The notes under the pieces are model-generated. The model was not told the origin of the DNA. It was given only the letters and a program-made list of their open reading frames with translations, and searched no databases. From Clostridiales bacterium (GTDB lineage: Bacteria; Bacillota; Clostridia; Oscillospirales; Acutalibacteraceae): DNA of 6,847 nt. The translations under genes and the position numbers were made by a program. Of this stretch, positions 6,350 to 6,847 are shown piece by piece. The stretch lies in the NCBI GenBank assembly GCA_022791355.1, contig JAAVYX010000044.1:1-6847 (forward strand). Reading direction: 5' to 3'. How positions within the stretch are numbered: the stretch's first letter is position 1; each line of letters begins with the position of its first letter.

Positions 6350-6557
6350 TTGGGGGGTCTTACCCCCGTGACCCCCGCTGGCGACGTGGCCTGCGAGAAA
6401 TGCAGCGAATACTGCCTCTCAGGAACCTGAGAAGCCCAAAAATCGTACCAATTTTTGGTCAGGAACTTGAAAGGCTCTCAGCAACCCGGCGGGATGTAAC
6501 AGGAACCTGGTCTATGAGCTCGCCTACGGCCACCTACGGGACTACGTCCCTCCGATT
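6350..6557 (+). other. Extra domain of about 206 bases, specific to copy B
   Basis: Copy A joins CCCTTCCGG to GCCTCCGG with 2 bases, while copy B has 208 between them. The insert holds GGGGGTC/GACCCCC (about 6353-6376), CCAAAAAT-CGTACCA-ATTTTTGG (6436-6458) and a CTGAGA/AGCC with GGCT/CTCAG stem around it. Its end repeats the module found just before it: GCCTACGGCC[GA]CC occurs at 6305-6317 and 6522-6534, each followed by a short hairpin (GGGC-CGC-GCCC and GGGAC-TAC-GTCCC). The insert may have arisen by duplication of this module. Confidence 0.55.
6420..6509 (+). repeat. Three copies of CAGGAAC[CT]TG at exact 40-base spacing
   Basis: The motif begins at 6420, 6460 and 6500. The sequence between copies differs and is partly occupied by hairpin stems, so this is not a CRISPR array (repeat of only 10 bases, no conserved long unit, spacers that fold). 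Confidence 0.6.
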
Positions 6558-6847
6558 GCCTCCGGTTGACTCCCGCCGACACGAATCAGAGCTTTAGTTG
6601 GCTACGTTTCACTTATCCGCCGATAGCGTGTTAAGGACGTTAGCTTCTATAGCAGAGAGGTAAAGGAAAGCAAAGGGTCATCGACAAAGTTTTAATAGAC
6701 CCGGTTCATAGCTACGGGAGCGGATGTTAGAAGAGGCCAACTAGGAATGGGGAGAACCTGTTAGCAGCTACTAGCGGGAAGCGTTAGGTTAGCAGCCTTT
6801 ACTTGAGGGGAAGAATGTAAAGTTAATGATAAGGTTACAGGGAGGTA

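Larger units (their letters stand above)
6149..6847 (+). ncRNA. Large structured non-coding RNA candidate, copy B (runs off the window)
   Basis: This is a diverged relative of copy A, read on the plus strand, divergent from gpmI. Shared blocks appear in the same order: the 39-base 5' arm, CCTATCTAGTAGC, CGGCGCTAAAGCGCCTCTAG, GAGAAAAACGC, ACGGAGCCTACGGCCGCCG, CCCTTCCGG, GCCTCCGG, GAGCTTTA, CCGCCG[AG]TAGCG, GACCCGG[TC]TCA[TG]AGCTACG, GTTAGAAG, and TTGAGGGGAAGAATGTA. The stem after CTCTAG is present in both copies with different bases: here 14 perfect pairs, CCCCATCTTTTGTC-ACGC loop (6238-6269). It has an extra domain of about 206 bases (6350-6557) that copy A lacks, and lacks a 57-base segment of copy A. 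A 116-codon open frame at 6247-6597 has no ribosome site and overlaps the stems, so it is not taken as a gene. By alignment the 3' end should lie about 190 bases past the window. No clear promoter is visible for this copy. Confidence 0.5.

Noticed and set aside
6420..6509. CRISPR array, because of the regular 40-base spacing
   Set aside because: The repeated unit is only 10 bases, there are three copies, the spacers fold into stems, and no cas gene is present.
6247..6597. A 116-codon plus-strand open frame inside copy B
   Set aside because: No ribosome site, low-quality Arg/Ser/Pro-rich product; it starts inside a perfect hairpin and is not kept in copy A.

Overview
The window suggests a Gram-positive member of the Bacillota, probably a clostridial gut anaerobe of the Oscillospiraceae type. 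This rests on strong AGGAGG-like ribosome sites, a lipoprotein signal peptide on a short secreted protein, GC-rich genes separated by AT-rich control regions, and the style of the proteins. Genus level is a guess. All four protein genes lie on the minus strand; read in their own direction, the layout runs from high to low coordinates.

Layout, right to left. (1) From about 6120 to the window edge lies a large non-coding element on the plus strand (copy B, cut by the edge). (2) gpmI, a complete cofactor-independent phosphoglycerate mutase, occupies 4500-6044 (minus) and ends in a clear intrinsic terminator at 4386-4425. (3) Just past that terminator is a strong extended -10 promoter (4315-4343, minus). 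It fires into a second large non-coding element (copy A, 3475-4214, minus), which is homologous to copy B and lies in the opposite orientation. (4) About 90 bases beyond copy A begins a signalling cluster: a VCBS/FG-GAP-like lipoprotein (1995-3386), an OmpR/PhoB-type response regulator (1096-1803), and the N-terminal two thirds of a membrane sensor histidine kinase (1-782, cut at its H-box).

The three signalling genes plausibly form one surface-sensing module. The lipoprotein would sit outside the membrane next to the kinase's extracellular domain, the kinase would phosphorylate Asp54 of the regulator, and the regulator would bind DNA, perhaps at an 11-base direct repeat in the regulator-kinase gap. 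gpmI is an independent glycolytic housekeeping gene.

The part most worth attention is the pair of non-coding elements. Copy A is 740 bases long. It is closed by two 39-base arms that are inverted repeats of each other (33 of 39 positions match with no gap), so its transcript would fold 5' end to 3' end. It holds many internal stem-loops, no credible gene, and its own promoter. Copy B shares the 5' arm, several blocks of 17-20 identical bases and the same order of hairpins, but carries an extra domain of about 200 bases with a motif repeated at exactly 40-base spacing. This looks like a multi-copy family of large structured RNAs, or else a MITE-like mobile repeat; the sequence alone cannot decide between them. 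I could not assign it to a known RNA family.
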